Assembly (NCBI RefSeq): GCF_902506205.1
Contig: NZ_LR732816.1
Span: 2,740,993 to 2,804,992 of the forward strand
Direction: 5' to 3'
Length of the DNA: 64,000 bases
DNA from: Brevundimonas sp. G8
GTDB taxonomy: Bacteria; Pseudomonadota; Alphaproteobacteria; Caulobacterales; Caulobacteraceae
Shown here one piece after another: positions 10,390 through 19,586 of the stretch. Numbering within the stretch: position 1 is the first letter of the stretch; each line of letters begins with the position of its first letter. A model generated the notes under the pieces. That model saw only the letters and a list, made by a program, of their open reading frames with translations, did not search any database and was not told the DNA's origin. Both the position numbers and the translations under genes were made by a program.

Positions 10390-11274
10390 ATGAAATATCT
10401 ATCTTGTGTCATCGCCGCCGCGTTTTTCTGTGCAGCCTGGAGCGCGGGTCATGACGATCCCCTGACGGCTGCGTTGCCCGCAAATCCCGACTGGTTGAAG
10501 CCGCAGACGCCGCTGAAGCTGTTTGGGAATACCTATTTTGTGGGGACAGGCGGGATCAGCATCGTCCTGATCGATACGGGGGACGGCCTGATCTTGATCG
10601 ACGGCGCCTTGCCACAGACGGCGGCAGCGACCGAGGCGAACATCCGTCAGCTGGGTTTTCGGGTTGAGGACATTCGCTACATCCTGAACACCGAAGCCCA
10701 TTTCGATCATTCGGGCGGTCTGGCGGCGCTGGCGCGCGATAGCGGCGCAGAAGTAATCACCAGTCCGATCGGCGCCGCCGCCCTGAAGGCCGGTCAGGTC
10801 GATGCCCATGATCCTCAAGCCAGCAATATTTCCAGATCGCCGCCTGTTCCCAATACCCGAGGGATCGAAGACGGCGGCGCGCTGCGGTTGGGGAATACGG
10901 TGGTGACGGCCGTGTTCACGCCTGGTCACACGCCTGGAAGCGTCAGTTGGACATGGCGGTCGTGCGAAGGCGAAACGTGCAGGAATGTGGTCTTTGCGTC
11001 CAGCCTGAACGCCGTGGCGAATGGGGGCTTCACCTATACCGGACATCCAGAGGTGACGGCGCAGTTGCGCGCGTCCATCGACCGTGTCGAAGGGCTGACC
11101 TGCGACCTGCTGATCTCGGCCCACCCGGACAACTCGGGCGGAGACGTCAAGATCGCGGCGCTTGAAGCCGGGGCGACGCCCAACCCCTTCCTCGCGCCTC
11201 GTGCGTGTCAGGCCTATGCCGAGCGGGCGAGGGGGCGACTGCAGGCGAGACTGGACCGGGAAGCTTCGCGCTAA
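10390..11274 (+). CDS. Subclass B3-like metallo-beta-lactamase with Glu in the first zinc-ligand position
   Basis: Secreted zinc hydrolase of the B3 class. The 294-residue product from ATG 10390 (GAGG 5 bp upstream) has a signal peptide, M-K-Y-L-S-C-V-I-A-A-A-F-F. Metal-site motifs, numbered from ATG 10390: E-A-H-F-D-H at 102-107 in place of the usual H-x-H-x-D-H, H180 in P-G-H-T-P-G, and H245 in S-A-H-P-D-N-S-G-G. Replacement of His116 (standard BBL numbering) by Glu is the hallmark of the B3-E enzymes, while Gln occurs in GOB enzymes. It may hydrolyse beta-lactams or may be a related lactonase; sequence cannot decide. Its stop overlaps the converging VOC gene by 4 bp. Confidence 0.88.
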   Translation: MKYLSCVIAAAFFCAAWSAGHDDPLTAALPANPDWLKPQTPLKLFGNTYFVGTGGISIVLIDTGDGLILIDGALPQTAAATEANIRQLGFRVEDIRYILNTEAHFDHSGGLAALARDSGAEVITSPIGAAALKAGQVDAHDPQASNISRSPPVPNTRGIEDGGALRLGNTVVTAVFTPGHTPGSVSWTWRSCEGETCRNVVFASSLNAVANGGFTYTGHPEVTAQLRASIDRVEGLTCDLLISAHPDNSGGDVKIAALEAGATPNPFLAPRACQAYAERARGRLQARLDREASR

Positions 11275-11696
11275 CGCGCCTTCGTCGGCCCGCCGATGGA
11301 CCAGGTGTGGCCGAAGGGGTCGCGGAGTTGGCCGTAGCGGTCGCCCCAGAACTGGTCAGCCATGTCCATGACGGGTTCGGCCCCGCCGACGGTCATGGCG
11401 CGGGTCCACCAGGCGTCGGGATCGGCGACCTGGAGGTGGAGCGTGACGCCGGCGGGGCGGACGTCCTGGGCGCCGCTGTATTCCGGGAACTCGTCGTTCA
11501 GCATGACGCTGGCGCCGTTGATCTTCAGGTGGGCGTGGATCAGGCGTTCGCCGTCGTCGGCGACATTGCGGGCCAGCACCTCGGCCCCGAACGCGATGAT
11601 GTAGAAGTCCACCGCCGCCGAGGCGCCGCGCGACGGGATCGTCAGGTGGGGCGTCAGGCCCGAGGTCGGGCCTTGATGCGGATTGGCGTCGGTCAT
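11271..11696 (-). CDS. VOC/glyoxalase-fold protein (PhnB-like)
   Basis: A 141-residue protein with the beta-alpha-beta-beta-beta modules of the vicinal oxygen chelate superfamily, closest in feel to the PhnB/YdcJ-like group: T-P-H-L-T-I near the start, M-L-N-D-E-F in the middle and a C-terminal D-P-F-G-H-T-W-S-I. The product is probably cytoplasmic, and its substrate is unknown. The ATG at 11696 marks where similarity begins, although the frame stays open far upstream. The stop shares four bases (CTAA) with the beta-lactamase gene, so the two transcripts converge without a visible terminator. Confidence 0.82.
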   Translation of the reverse strand: MTDANPHQGPTSGLTPHLTIPSRGASAAVDFYIIAFGAEVLARNVADDGERLIHAHLKINGASVMLNDEFPEYSGAQDVRPAGVTLHLQVADPDAWWTRAMTVGGAEPVMDMADQFWGDRYGQLRDPFGHTWSIGGPTKAR

Positions 11697-11771
11697 GAAG
11701 GCGGTCTCCGTGGCAGGTCGGCATAGTAACGCGTGAAAAGCCTTTGGCGAACGACTACATAGGTCGCACAC

Positions 11772-13100
11772 ATGAGCGACCTGTTCGAAGCCTCCGGCAT
11801 TCTGCCCCCCGACGCCCCTCTGGCCGATCGCCTGCGCCCACGCACGCTGGACGAGGTGGTGGGGCAGGACCATCTGCTGGGTCCCGGCGGACCGATCCGG
11901 CGCATGATCGAGGCCGGGCGGCTGGGCTCGATGATCCTGTGGGGGCCGCCGGGGACAGGCAAGACCACCATCGCGCGGCTGCTGGCCCAGGCGGCGGGCT
12001 ATGAATATCAGGCGATCAGCGCGGTGTTTTCCGGTGTCGCCGATCTGAAGAAGGCGTTCGAGGCGGCGCGGATGCGGCGGGCGGCGGGACAGTCGACGCT
12101 GTTGTTCGTGGACGAAATCCACCGCTTCAATCGCGCTCAGCAGGACGGCTTTCTGCCCTTCGTCGAGGCGGGGGTGGTCACTCTGGTGGGGGCCACGACG
12201 GAGAATCCCAGTTTCGAGCTGAACGGCGCTCTGTTGTCCCGCAGCCAGGTCTATGTGCTGAAGCGGCTGGACGATGCCGCGCTGGATCAGCTGCTGGCGC
12301 GGGCCGAGGCGCATATGGACAAGGCTCTGCCGCTGTCGCCCGAGGCGCGGCATGCGATGCTGGCTCTGGCCGACGGGGACGGGCGATATCTGCTGACCAT
12401 GTCGGAGGTGCTGTTCGACCTGCCCGACGGCGAAATGTTGGACGTGCAGGGGCTGGCCGGGGTGCTTCAAAGGCGGGCGCCGGCTTATGACAAGTCGAGA
12501 GAAGAACACTACAACCTCATATCCGCACTGCATAAATCGGTGCGCGGATCGGATCCCGATGCGGCGCTGTATTGGCTGGCGCGGATGCTGAACGGGGGCG
12601 AGGATCCGCTGTATCTGGCGCGGCGGATCGTGCGGATGGCGGTCGAGGACATCGGTGAGGCGGACCCGCTGTCGATCCTGGTCGCCAATGCGGCCAAGGA
12701 CACCTACGACTTTTTGGGCAGCCCCGAGGGCGAACTAGCCCTGGCGCAGGCCGTGGTTCACCTGGCGACCGCGCCCAAGTCGGTGGGGGTGTATGAGGCC
12801 TTCAAGGCGGCCAAGAAGGCGGCGTACGAAACGGGCTCGCTTATGCCTCCCGCCCATATCCGCAACGCCCCGACCAAGCTGATGAAATCGCTCGGCTACG
12901 GCAAGGGCTACCAATACGACCCGGATACGCCCGAGGGCTTCTCGGGCGCGAACTTCTTCCCCGACGGGATGGAGCGCCGCACCTTCTACAAGCCCAAGGG
13001 CGAGGGGCATGAGGAGAAGGTCAAGGCGCGGCTGGATCGCTGGGCCGAGATGCGGGCGCGGATGGCGGTGGACGGCACTGTGGACGCGGCGGGGGACTGA
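11772..13100 (+). CDS. rarA: Replication-associated recombination protein A (RarA/MgsA), AAA+ ATPase
   Basis: DNA-dependent ATPase of the clamp-loader family that acts at stalled replication forks. The 442-residue length is standard. Walker [10 protein letters not shown] is at 58-66, Walker B V-D-E-I-H at 113-117, sensor 1 G-A-T-T-E-N-P-S-F follows, then the helical MgsA C-terminal tetramerisation region ([16 protein letters not shown]). ATG 11772 is the first start at the family N-terminus. It is followed after 16 bp by a pseudouridine synthase gene on the same strand. Confidence 0.96.
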   Translation: MSDLFEASGILPPDAPLADRLRPRTLDEVVGQDHLLGPGGPIRRMIEAGRLGSMILWGPPGTGKTTIARLLAQAAGYEYQAISAVFSGVADLKKAFEAARMRRAAGQSTLLFVDEIHRFNRAQQDGFLPFVEAGVVTLVGATTENPSFELNGALLSRSQVYVLKRLDDAALDQLLARAEAHMDKALPLSPEARHAMLALADGDGRYLLTMSEVLFDLPDGEMLDVQGLAGVLQRRAPAYDKSREEHYNLISALHKSVRGSDPDAALYWLARMLNGGEDPLYLARRIVRMAVEDIGEADPLSILVANAAKDTYDFLGSPEGELALAQAVVHLATAPKSVGVYEAFKAAKKAAYETGSLMPPAHIRNAPTKLMKSLGYGKGYQYDPDTPEGFSGANFFPDGMERRTFYKPKGEGHEEKVKARLDRWAEMRARMAVDGTVDAAGD

Positions 13101-13116
13101 CCTCTAGAAGCCCTCG

Positions 13117-13842
13117 ATGACCGATCGCCAGCCCGTCGCCCTGTCCCAAGACGAAATCGCCGCCGTCCGTTCGTGGGTAATCCACGAGGATGCGCATGTC
13201 ATCGCCTTTTCCAAGCCGTCGGGCCTGTCCAGCCAGGGCGGGCGGATCAAGGCGCATACGCTGGACGATCTGCTGTGGGCGTTCGCGCGGTCGAACGGCA
13301 AGCGGCCGGAGCTGGTGCATCGGCTGGACCGCGATACCTCGGGCGTGATCCTGGCGGCAAAGACCAAGCCGGCGGCGAGTTTTTTGGGCAAGGCGCTGCA
13401 GATGCGGCGGTTTCGGAAACAGTATCTGGCCCTGCTGTCGGCCGCGCCCGAACCGGCGTCCGCGACCATCGACGCCCCGCTGAGGCGCGAGGAGATCGGC
13501 CGCGAAAGCTATATGCGGGTCGTGGCCTTCGATGCGCCGGGCGCGCAAGGCTCGCAGAGCAAATACCGGACTCTGGCCTCGGGACAGGAGGGGGCGGTGG
13601 TCGAACTGGAGCCGCTGACCGGACGGATGCACCAGCTGCGGGTGCATATGGCCCATATCGGTCGGCCGTTGATCGGGGACGTGCGGTATGGCGGCGCCCT
13701 GACCACGGCGGTCGGGCCAGCGCCGCGCCTGATGCTGCACGCCGCCAAGCTGAGCTTCCCTCATCCTGAGGGCGGCACGACCACGGTCGAGGCGACGCCG
13801 CCCGAGGATTTCGCCAAACTGCGGACCGCGCTGGGCCTGTGA
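13117..13842 (+). CDS. RluA-family RNA pseudouridine synthase without S4 domain
   Basis: Converts uridine to pseudouridine in rRNA or tRNA. The 241 residues contain the catalytic motif H-R-L-D-R-D-T-S-G with the nucleophilic Asp at 71, and the later R-M-H-Q-L-R-V-H-M motif of the active site. No S4 RNA-binding domain precedes the catalytic part, which resembles RluA/TruC-type short enzymes. Target position unknown. It is probably co-transcribed with rarA (16-bp gap). Confidence 0.93.
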   Translation: MTDRQPVALSQDEIAAVRSWVIHEDAHVIAFSKPSGLSSQGGRIKAHTLDDLLWAFARSNGKRPELVHRLDRDTSGVILAAKTKPAASFLGKALQMRRFRKQYLALLSAAPEPASATIDAPLRREEIGRESYMRVVAFDAPGAQGSQSKYRTLASGQEGAVVELEPLTGRMHQLRVHMAHIGRPLIGDVRYGGALTTAVGPAPRLMLHAAKLSFPHPEGGTTTVEATPPEDFAKLRTALGL

Positions 13843-13898
13843 GCTTGCGGGGCTGATCGGGCCGTGGTCGAGTGATCTTAGAACCTGGAGAGGTCCCT

Positions 13899-14252
13899 AT
13901 GGTCGCCACCGTCCTGATCGCCATCGTCGCCCTGATCCACGCCTATATCGTCGTGCTGGAAATGGTGCTGTGGACCACGCCGCGCGGGCGCAAGGCGTTC
14001 GGCATGAGCGTGGAGAAGGCCGAGCTGACCAAGGTGCTGGCCGCCAATCAGGGACTCTACAACGGGTTTCTGGTCGCCGGTCTGGCCTGGGGGCTGTGGC
14101 TGGCCGAGCCGGGGTTTCAGATCAAGGTCTTCTTCCTGGCCTGCGTCATTGTGGCGGGCCTGTATGGGGCGGCGACCGTCAGTCGAAAGATCCTGCTGAT
14201 CCAGGCCCTGCCTGCGGGACTGGCGCTGGCCGCGCTGCTGCTGGGCGTTTGA
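13899..14252 (+). CDS. DUF1304-family small membrane protein
   Basis: A 117-residue integral membrane protein with four predicted helices, at about 1-22, 47-67, 72-92 and 97-117. The E-x-x-L-W motif (E-M-V-L-W) and the N-Q-G-L-Y-N-G-F segment are characteristic of DUF1304. The start ATG 13899 has a GGAGAGG ribosome-binding site; a longer frame from 13872 lacks one. Function is unknown for the family. Confidence 0.88.
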   Translation: MVATVLIAIVALIHAYIVVLEMVLWTTPRGRKAFGMSVEKAELTKVLAANQGLYNGFLVAGLAWGLWLAEPGFQIKVFFLACVIVAGLYGAATVSRKILLIQALPAGLALAALLLGV

Positions 14253-14298
14253 GGGAACGTCGTGCCGGTTATGACGCTATGTGGTTGAAAGGATACCT

Positions 14299-14790
14299 AT
14301 GATGAAGCGTCTCGCCATCGCCTTGACCGGCCTTTCCGCCCTCGCGCTGAGCGCCTGCGCCAGCCTGGCCCCCTATGGCGCCCAGCAGGGACAGGGCGGG
14401 CAGGGGTTTTCGGAGCAGAGGATCGAGTCCAACCGCTATCGCGTCAGCTATAACGGCGTGGGGGCGGCCGGGCGTGTCGCCGACTGGGCCTTGTTGCGCG
14501 CCGCCGACCTGACGACCGAACAGGGCTATGACTGGTTCGAGGTGACCCAGAGCTGGACCGACGGTCGGCCGGGCGGCGCGGGCGGCGTTCGGCCCAGCGT
14601 TTCGATCGGCGGCGGCAGCAGCCGGTATGGCGGCTATTCCGCGTCCGGCGTCGGTGTGGGCGTGGGTCTGAACTTCAGCGGTCCGCAGCCGACTTCGACC
14701 ACGCTGGAAGTCGTGCTGGGTCGGGGCCAGAAGCCGGATCGCCCCAACGCCTATGATGCGCGCTCGGTCCAGGGTTCCATCCCGCGCTGA
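14299..14790 (+). CDS. CC0125/CC1285-like lipoprotein
   Basis: A 163-residue putative lipoprotein: the signal peptide ends in the lipobox A-L-S-A-C-A. The mature part contains R-Y-R-V-S-Y-N-G and A-D-W-A-L-L-R-A-A-D-L-T, followed by a Gly/Ser-rich stretch. It resembles the Caulobacterales CC0125/CC1285 lipoprotein family; no biochemical function is known. Two ATG codons stand in tandem (14299, 14302) after an AAAGGA site. The gene lies between the DUF1304 gene and crcB. Confidence 0.83.
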   Translation: MMKRLAIALTGLSALALSACASLAPYGAQQGQGGQGFSEQRIESNRYRVSYNGVGAAGRVADWALLRAADLTTEQGYDWFEVTQSWTDGRPGGAGGVRPSVSIGGGSSRYGGYSASGVGVGVGLNFSGPQPTSTTLEVVLGRGQKPDRPNAYDARSVQGSIPR

Positions 14791-14830
14791 CCATCGCTTT
14801 CGGCGCGTGCGGCGTATAGAAGGCCGCACG

Positions 14831-15226
14831 ATGACACGTTTTCTTCTCGTCGCGGCAGGCGGGGCCATCGGCTCCGTCGCACGCTATGGCCTGGGGTTGG
14901 CCGCTGGGCAGTTGGCGCCTAACGCCGGCTGGCCGCTGGGCACGTTCGCGGCCAACGTTCTGGGCGGCCTGATGATGGGCCTGCTGGTCGGTTGGCTGGC
15001 GTTCCGGGGCGGGGCGCAGCACGAGGCGGTGAGGCTGTTCGCCGCCGTCGGCGTGCTGGGCGGGTTCACGACCTTCTCGTCCTATTCGCTGGAGGCGGTG
15101 CAGATGATCGAGCGCCGCCAGATCGGTTTGGCCTGCGCCTATGTGGTCGGCTCGGTCGTCTTGGCTATCCTGGCCCTTTTCCTCGGCCTGATGATCGCCC
15201 GCCGCGCCCTTGGAGCTCCGCTTTGA
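14831..15226 (+). CDS. crcB: Fluoride channel CrcB/Fluc
   Basis: A dual-topology inner-membrane channel that exports fluoride. The 131-residue product has four transmembrane helices and the family signature G-G-F-T-T-F-S-S-Y-S, plus G-T-F-A-A-N-V-L-G-G in helix 2. ATG 14831 has a GAAGG site upstream. The TGA stop overlaps the TTG start of the following pseudouridine synthase gene (TTGA), so the genes are coupled. The 40-bp leader is too short for a fluoride riboswitch. Confidence 0.94.
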   Translation: MTRFLLVAAGGAIGSVARYGLGLAAGQLAPNAGWPLGTFAANVLGGLMMGLLVGWLAFRGGAQHEAVRLFAAVGVLGGFTTFSSYSLEAVQMIERRQIGLACAYVVGSVVLAILALFLGLMIARRALGAPL

Positions 15227-16281
15227 CCGACTATTCTCCCGCCGACGAGCCGCATGACGCTGAAAAAGACGCTATAAAGGACGCCCCGAAGCGCGAAGTC
15301 CTGACCATCTATGTCGCCGAGGACGAGGACGGCATTCGTCTGGACCGCTGGTTCCGCCGACGCTGGCCGCACCTGTCCAATATCCAGGTGCAGAAGATGG
15401 CGCGCAGCGGTCAGATCCGCGTCGATGGCGCCCGCATCAAGCCCGAAGGCCGCCTGACCGCCGGGGCCGCCGTGCGCGTGCCGCCGATCCCGGACGACAC
15501 CTCGCGTCAGGCCGGGGACATGCACACCCTGTCCGAACAGGACATTAGGTTCGTCAAGTCGCTGGTCCTGTACGAAGACGACATGGTCATTGCGATCAAC
15601 AAGCCGCACGGCCTGGCGGTGCAGGGTGGAACCAAAACCAGCCGCCACGTCGATCGTCTGCTGTCGGCCTGGGGTGAAGGGGTCAACCGCCCGCGTCTGG
15701 TCCACCGTCTGGACCGCGACACCTCGGGCGTCCTGTTGCTGGGCAAGGGGCCTGAGGCGGCCAAGCGGCTGGCGGGCGCCTTCGCGCGACGTCAGGCCAA
15801 GAAGACCTATTGGGCCATCGTGATCGGCAATCCGAAACCCTATTCGGGCCAGATCGACATGCCGTTGAAGAAGACCGGCATCAACGATTTCGAGATGATG
15901 CGTCCGGCCGAGCGCAAGGACCCCAAGGCCGAACCGGCCGAGACGGCGTTCAGCACCGTCAGCCGCGCCTCGCACCGGGCGTCGTGGATGGCGCTGCGGC
16001 CCTTCACCGGACGGACCCACCAGTTGCGCGCTCACATGGCGGGGATCGGCCACCCGATCCTGGGCGATCCGAAATACGGCAACGAGAAGTCCAGGGAGCT
16101 GTCCGGGCCGCTGAAGCTGCAACTGCACGCGCGCAGCATCGAACTGGACCACCCGCGCGGCGGCGTACTGAAGGTCACGGCGCCGCTGAGCCCCGAGATG
16201 AAGGCCGGCTTCGCCCACTTCGGCTTCTCGGAGGACGAGGCGGAGGACGATCCCTTCCTGGGCGTGAAGCGAATCCGGTGA
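15223..16281 (+). CDS. RluC/RluD-family 23S rRNA pseudouridine synthase with S4 domain
   Basis: A 352-residue enzyme with an S4 RNA-binding domain at about 30-90 (I-R-L-D-R-W-F-R-R-R-W-P-H) followed by the RluA catalytic domain, H-R-L-D-R-D-T-S-G with its catalytic Asp and R-T-H-Q-L-R-A-H. Size and layout fit RluC. I chose TTG 15223, which overlaps the crcB stop and has TGGAG 8 bp upstream; no ATG lies at the expected N-terminus. Its stop overlaps the GTG start of the next gene (GTGA). Confidence 0.93.
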   Translation: MTDYSPADEPHDAEKDAIKDAPKREVLTIYVAEDEDGIRLDRWFRRRWPHLSNIQVQKMARSGQIRVDGARIKPEGRLTAGAAVRVPPIPDDTSRQAGDMHTLSEQDIRFVKSLVLYEDDMVIAINKPHGLAVQGGTKTSRHVDRLLSAWGEGVNRPRLVHRLDRDTSGVLLLGKGPEAAKRLAGAFARRQAKKTYWAIVIGNPKPYSGQIDMPLKKTGINDFEMMRPAERKDPKAEPAETAFSTVSRASHRASWMALRPFTGRTHQLRAHMAGIGHPILGDPKYGNEKSRELSGPLKLQLHARSIELDHPRGGVLKVTAPLSPEMKAGFAHFGFSEDEAEDDPFLGVKRIR

Positions 16282-17762
16282 CGGCGGTCGGGCAGGCACA
16301 GGTCGAGCAGGCCAAAGCCTTAGCTGCGGTCGGGCGGCTGAATGAGGCGTTGGACGTGCTGACGCCGGTGGTCGCGAATGCCGATGCGCCGTGGCAGGCG
16401 CTGTCGGTGCATGCCGATCTGCTGAAGCGGGCGGGGCGTCTGGCGGACAGCGCGGATCTGTCCCAGCGACTGGTCGCGGTTCGACCGCACAGTGTGCCGG
16501 CGCGGCACAATCTGGCCTCCGCCCTGGGCGATCTGGGCCGGGGGGCCGAGGCGGAGGCCGCCTGTCGCGGAGCCATGGCCATCGGCGGGGATGCGCCGGA
16601 AACCTGGCTGGTGCTGGCGCGTGCGCTTCAGGCGCAGAGCCGGTTCGATGAGGCCGAGGACGCCTATCGTCAGGCGCTGGCGCGACGGCCCGGCTATGGC
16701 GATGCGTTGAGGGATCTGAGCCAGTTGATCTGGATGCGTGACGCCGATCTCGAGGCCGCCTGCGCGCCGCTGGACGTGGCCATCGCCGCGTCGTCCGACG
16801 CGCCCATGCCGCGTCAGATCAAGGCGCGGCTGCTGGAATACGCTGGGGAAGCGGAGCGGGCGTATCGCACGCTGGTGTCTGGGCCGCTGGATGGGCCGGG
16901 GGAGCTGGCGGCGGCGCAGGCGTGCCTGACGCTGGATCCGCGCCGGGCGCTGGATCATGCGAACCGGGCGGCGGCGCTGGCGGGCGGCGAGGTCGCGGCG
17001 ATCATGGTGACCCAAGCCGAATGTTTGTTGGCCCTGGGCGAGGCCGAGGCGGCGCTGGTTCCGATCGAGGCGCTGCGTGTGCGAGAGCCGTTGAACCAGC
17101 ATGTGCTGGCTTTTCAGGCGACGGCCTGGCGGATGCTGGGCGATGATCGCTATGGCCGGATGTACGACTACGACGCCTTCGTGCGTCCCTATCGGCTGGA
17201 GGCGCCGCAGGGGTGGGCGTCGCTGGAGGCCTATCTGGTCGATCTGGCGCGTGCGCTGCATCAGCTGCACACGCTGAAGACCCATCCGGTGGGCCAGTCG
17301 CTGCGCGGGGGCTCGCAGACCGCCGCCGCGCTGAGCGAAAGCGACGATCCAGCCATTCGGGCCTTCTTCCAGGCCATCGACAAGCCGATCCGCGACTATA
17401 TGGCGGCGGTGGGCCAGGGCGACGATCCCCTGAGGGCGCGCAATACCGGCGCGTATCGCATCCAGGGCAGCTGGTCGGTGCGGTTGCGGCCGAACGGGTT
17501 TCACGCCGACCATATCCATTCGAACGGCTGGCTGTCGTCGGCCTGCCATATTGAACTGCCGCCTGAGGTTACGGGCGAGGGGCGCGAGGGCTGGTTGCGA
17601 TTCGGCGCGCCGCCGGGTCTGCCAACCCTTGCGGCCGAACATCACCTGCAGCCCAGGCCGGGCACGCTGGTGCTGTTTCCTTCCTATATGTGGCACGGCA
17701 CCCAGCCGTTCGGCGGCGAGGCGTCGCGCCTGACGCTGGCGTTCGACGTCGTGCCAGCCTGA
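16278..17762 (+). CDS. TPR protein with C-terminal 2-oxoglutarate/Fe(II) oxygenase-like domain
   Basis: A 494-residue protein starting at GTG 16278 inside the stop of the preceding gene. About the first 270 residues are tetratricopeptide repeats (for example D-A-Y-R-Q-A-L-A-R-R-P). The last ~110 residues resemble the putative 2OG-Fe(II) oxygenase family PF13759: F-H-A-D-H-I-H-S-N-G-W carries candidate H-x-D iron ligands, followed by P-G-T-L-V-L-F-P-S, W-H-G-T-Q-P-F with the distal His, and R-L-T-L-A-F for the 2OG carboxylate. The substrate is unknown. A hydroxylase acting on a TPR-bound partner is an inference. Confidence 0.82.
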   Translation: MTAVGQAQVEQAKALAAVGRLNEALDVLTPVVANADAPWQALSVHADLLKRAGRLADSADLSQRLVAVRPHSVPARHNLASALGDLGRGAEAEAACRGAMAIGGDAPETWLVLARALQAQSRFDEAEDAYRQALARRPGYGDALRDLSQLIWMRDADLEAACAPLDVAIAASSDAPMPRQIKARLLEYAGEAERAYRTLVSGPLDGPGELAAAQACLTLDPRRALDHANRAAALAGGEVAAIMVTQAECLLALGEAEAALVPIEALRVREPLNQHVLAFQATAWRMLGDDRYGRMYDYDAFVRPYRLEAPQGWASLEAYLVDLARALHQLHTLKTHPVGQSLRGGSQTAAALSESDDPAIRAFFQAIDKPIRDYMAAVGQGDDPLRARNTGAYRIQGSWSVRLRPNGFHADHIHSNGWLSSACHIELPPEVTGEGREGWLRFGAPPGLPTLAAEHHLQPRPGTLVLFPSYMWHGTQPFGGEASRLTLAFDVVPA

Positions 17763-17778
17763 TTTCAACGGACCTTTC

Positions 17779-18531
17779 ATGACTGACAAGCCCGCCCCGC
17801 ATCGCCCGCGTTTCGTCGAACAGTCGCCGGATCGGATCACGCGCTTCTGGAAGGAGGCGGTCGTCGGTCCGCATGCCGATGGCGGCTGGGCTGTGCTGCT
17901 GGACGGGCGCACGCCCAAGACGCCGGACAAGGCGGCGCTGGTCCTGCCGACGCAGGCCGCAGCTCAGCTGGTCGCCGACGAATGGGCGGCGCAGGGCAAG
18001 TTCCTCGATCCCTCGACCATGCCCGCGACCCGGCTGGCCTCGACCGCCATCGACCGGATCGGACAGGCGCGCGAGCCGGTGGCGGACGAGATCGCCGCCT
18101 ACGCCGGGTCGGACGTGGTCTGCTACCTGGCCGAACATCCGACGCCGCTGGTCGAGCGCCAGGCGCGGGAATGGGGGCCGTGGCGCGACTGGGCCGCGCG
18201 CGAGATGGGGGTGGTGCTGGAGCCTGTGGCCGGCATCGTGCATCGGCCGCAGTCGCCGGACGCCATTGCGCGGGTCCAGGCGCACGCCCTGTCGCTGGAC
18301 GACTTTCGCCTGACGGGGTTGGCGACGGCCGTGCCGTTGCTGGGGTCGGCGGTGCTGGCCCTGGCGGTGGAGCAGGGCGCGCTGGACGGCGGCGCGGCGT
18401 TCGACCTGTCGCGGATCGACGAGCTGTTCCAGGAAGAACAATGGGGCGTGGACGCCGAGGCCGCCGAACGCACCGAGGCGCGCCGCGCCGAGGCGCAACT
18501 GCTGGATCAATGGTTCAGAGCCCTGGATTAG
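17779..18531 (+). CDS. ATP12-family F1-ATP synthase assembly chaperone
   Basis: A 250-residue homologue of mitochondrial Atp12, which binds the F1 alpha subunit during assembly; alphaproteobacteria keep the bacterial version. Recognisable segments are R-F-W-K-E-A near the N-terminus, L-D-G-R-T-P-K-T-P and E-W-A-A-Q. Cytoplasmic, without a signal peptide. It follows the TPR/oxygenase gene by 16 bp, so crcB, the pseudouridine synthase gene, the TPR gene and this gene probably form one transcript. It converges on the next gene with a 9-bp gap. Confidence 0.9.
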   Translation: MTDKPAPHRPRFVEQSPDRITRFWKEAVVGPHADGGWAVLLDGRTPKTPDKAALVLPTQAAAQLVADEWAAQGKFLDPSTMPATRLASTAIDRIGQAREPVADEIAAYAGSDVVCYLAEHPTPLVERQAREWGPWRDWAAREMGVVLEPVAGIVHRPQSPDAIARVQAHALSLDDFRLTGLATAVPLLGSAVLALAVEQGALDGGAAFDLSRIDELFQEEQWGVDAEAAERTEARRAEAQLLDQWFRALD

Positions 18532-18540
18532 GGGCTGAAC

Positions 18541-19308
18541 TCAGGATGCGGAGTGGGCGATCAGCATCGCGCGCTCTTCGTTCGTCAGGTGACGCCAGCG
18601 GCCCTCGGGCAGGTCACCGAGTTCCAGCGGGCCGATGCGGATGCGATACAGGTCCACGACCTCCAGCCCGACGAGGTCGCACATGCGGCGGATCTGGCGA
18701 TACTTGCCCTCGTCCAGGATGAACCGCAGGCGTTGCGGCCCGATCTGGGTGACGCGGGCGGGCTTGAGCGGCTTGTCGTTCAGTTCCATGCCGTGCCGCA
18801 GGCGGCTGAGCTTGCCCTCGGTGATCAAGCCGTCGACGACGACCAGATATTCCTTGTCGAGCTCCGACGCGGGTCCGATCACCGCCTTGGCGACGACGCC
18901 GTCGGACGACAGCAGCAAGAGGCCGCGAGAATCCTCGTCCAGCCGGCCGATGGGGGGCAGGGAGGCGTCGCGGGCGGGGATCTCACCCTCGCCGATGCGG
19001 TTGGATTTGTTCAGCAGGCGCACGGCGGGAATCTTGCCGGGGTCGGGCTGGCCCGAGACGTAACCGACCGGCTTGTGCAGCACCAGGGTCATGCCCGACG
19101 CCAGGGCCGCCTGGGCGGTGTCGTTCAGGGTCAGGGTCTCGCCGGGCTGAATCTTGCGGCCCGCATCGCTGATGGTTTCGCCGTCGATGGAGACCAGGCC
19201 GTTGGCGATCAGGGTGTCGGCCTCGCGCCGCGAACAGACGCCGGTCTGGCCCAGCCACTTGTTCACGCGAACGGGTTCGTCGCCATCATAGGTGCGGGTG
19301 AAGGCCAT
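18541..19308 (-). CDS. RsuA/RluB/RluF-family pseudouridine synthase
   Basis: A 255-residue rRNA pseudouridine synthase. It has an N-terminal S4 domain (R-V-N-K-W-L-G-Q-T-G-V-C-S-R-R-E-A-D), then the RsuA-type catalytic motif G-R-L-D-E-D-S-R-G-L-L-L and the late G-K-Y-R-Q-I-R-R-M motif. The short S4-catalytic layout and wording of the motif are closest to RluF, but the assignment within the family is uncertain. ATG 19308 is the family N-terminus. Confidence 0.92.
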   Translation of the reverse strand: MAFTRTYDGDEPVRVNKWLGQTGVCSRREADTLIANGLVSIDGETISDAGRKIQPGETLTLNDTAQAALASGMTLVLHKPVGYVSGQPDPGKIPAVRLLNKSNRIGEGEIPARDASLPPIGRLDEDSRGLLLLSSDGVVAKAVIGPASELDKEYLVVVDGLITEGKLSRLRHGMELNDKPLKPARVTQIGPQRLRFILDEGKYRQIRRMCDLVGLEVVDLYRIRIGPLELGDLPEGRWRHLTNEERAMLIAHSAS

Positions 19309-19586
19309 GCGATTCCGTCGTCCAGTCGATGCGGCTATCTAGAGCCGGGCGGGCGCGCGAGCAAGCCGGACGCGGTTTTCAGGATCAGGAAGGCCAGTCT
19401 GTTCCAAATGGCAGGTTGATCCTGACGGGATCGCCACTATATCTGACAGCATTCCACAAATGATCCAGAGTGCGGGACGACATGCGTCGGACCCGTCGAT
19501 TTTCTTTTTTCTGATCATGGCGTGGGCGGTTCGACAGCGTCGCTTGTCGGATCTGGATCAGTATTGAAACATACCAAGGAGACGTC

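Noticed and set aside
14791..14830. Fluoride riboswitch before crcB
   Set aside because: Only 40 bp separate crcB from the previous gene and no riboswitch core is visible.
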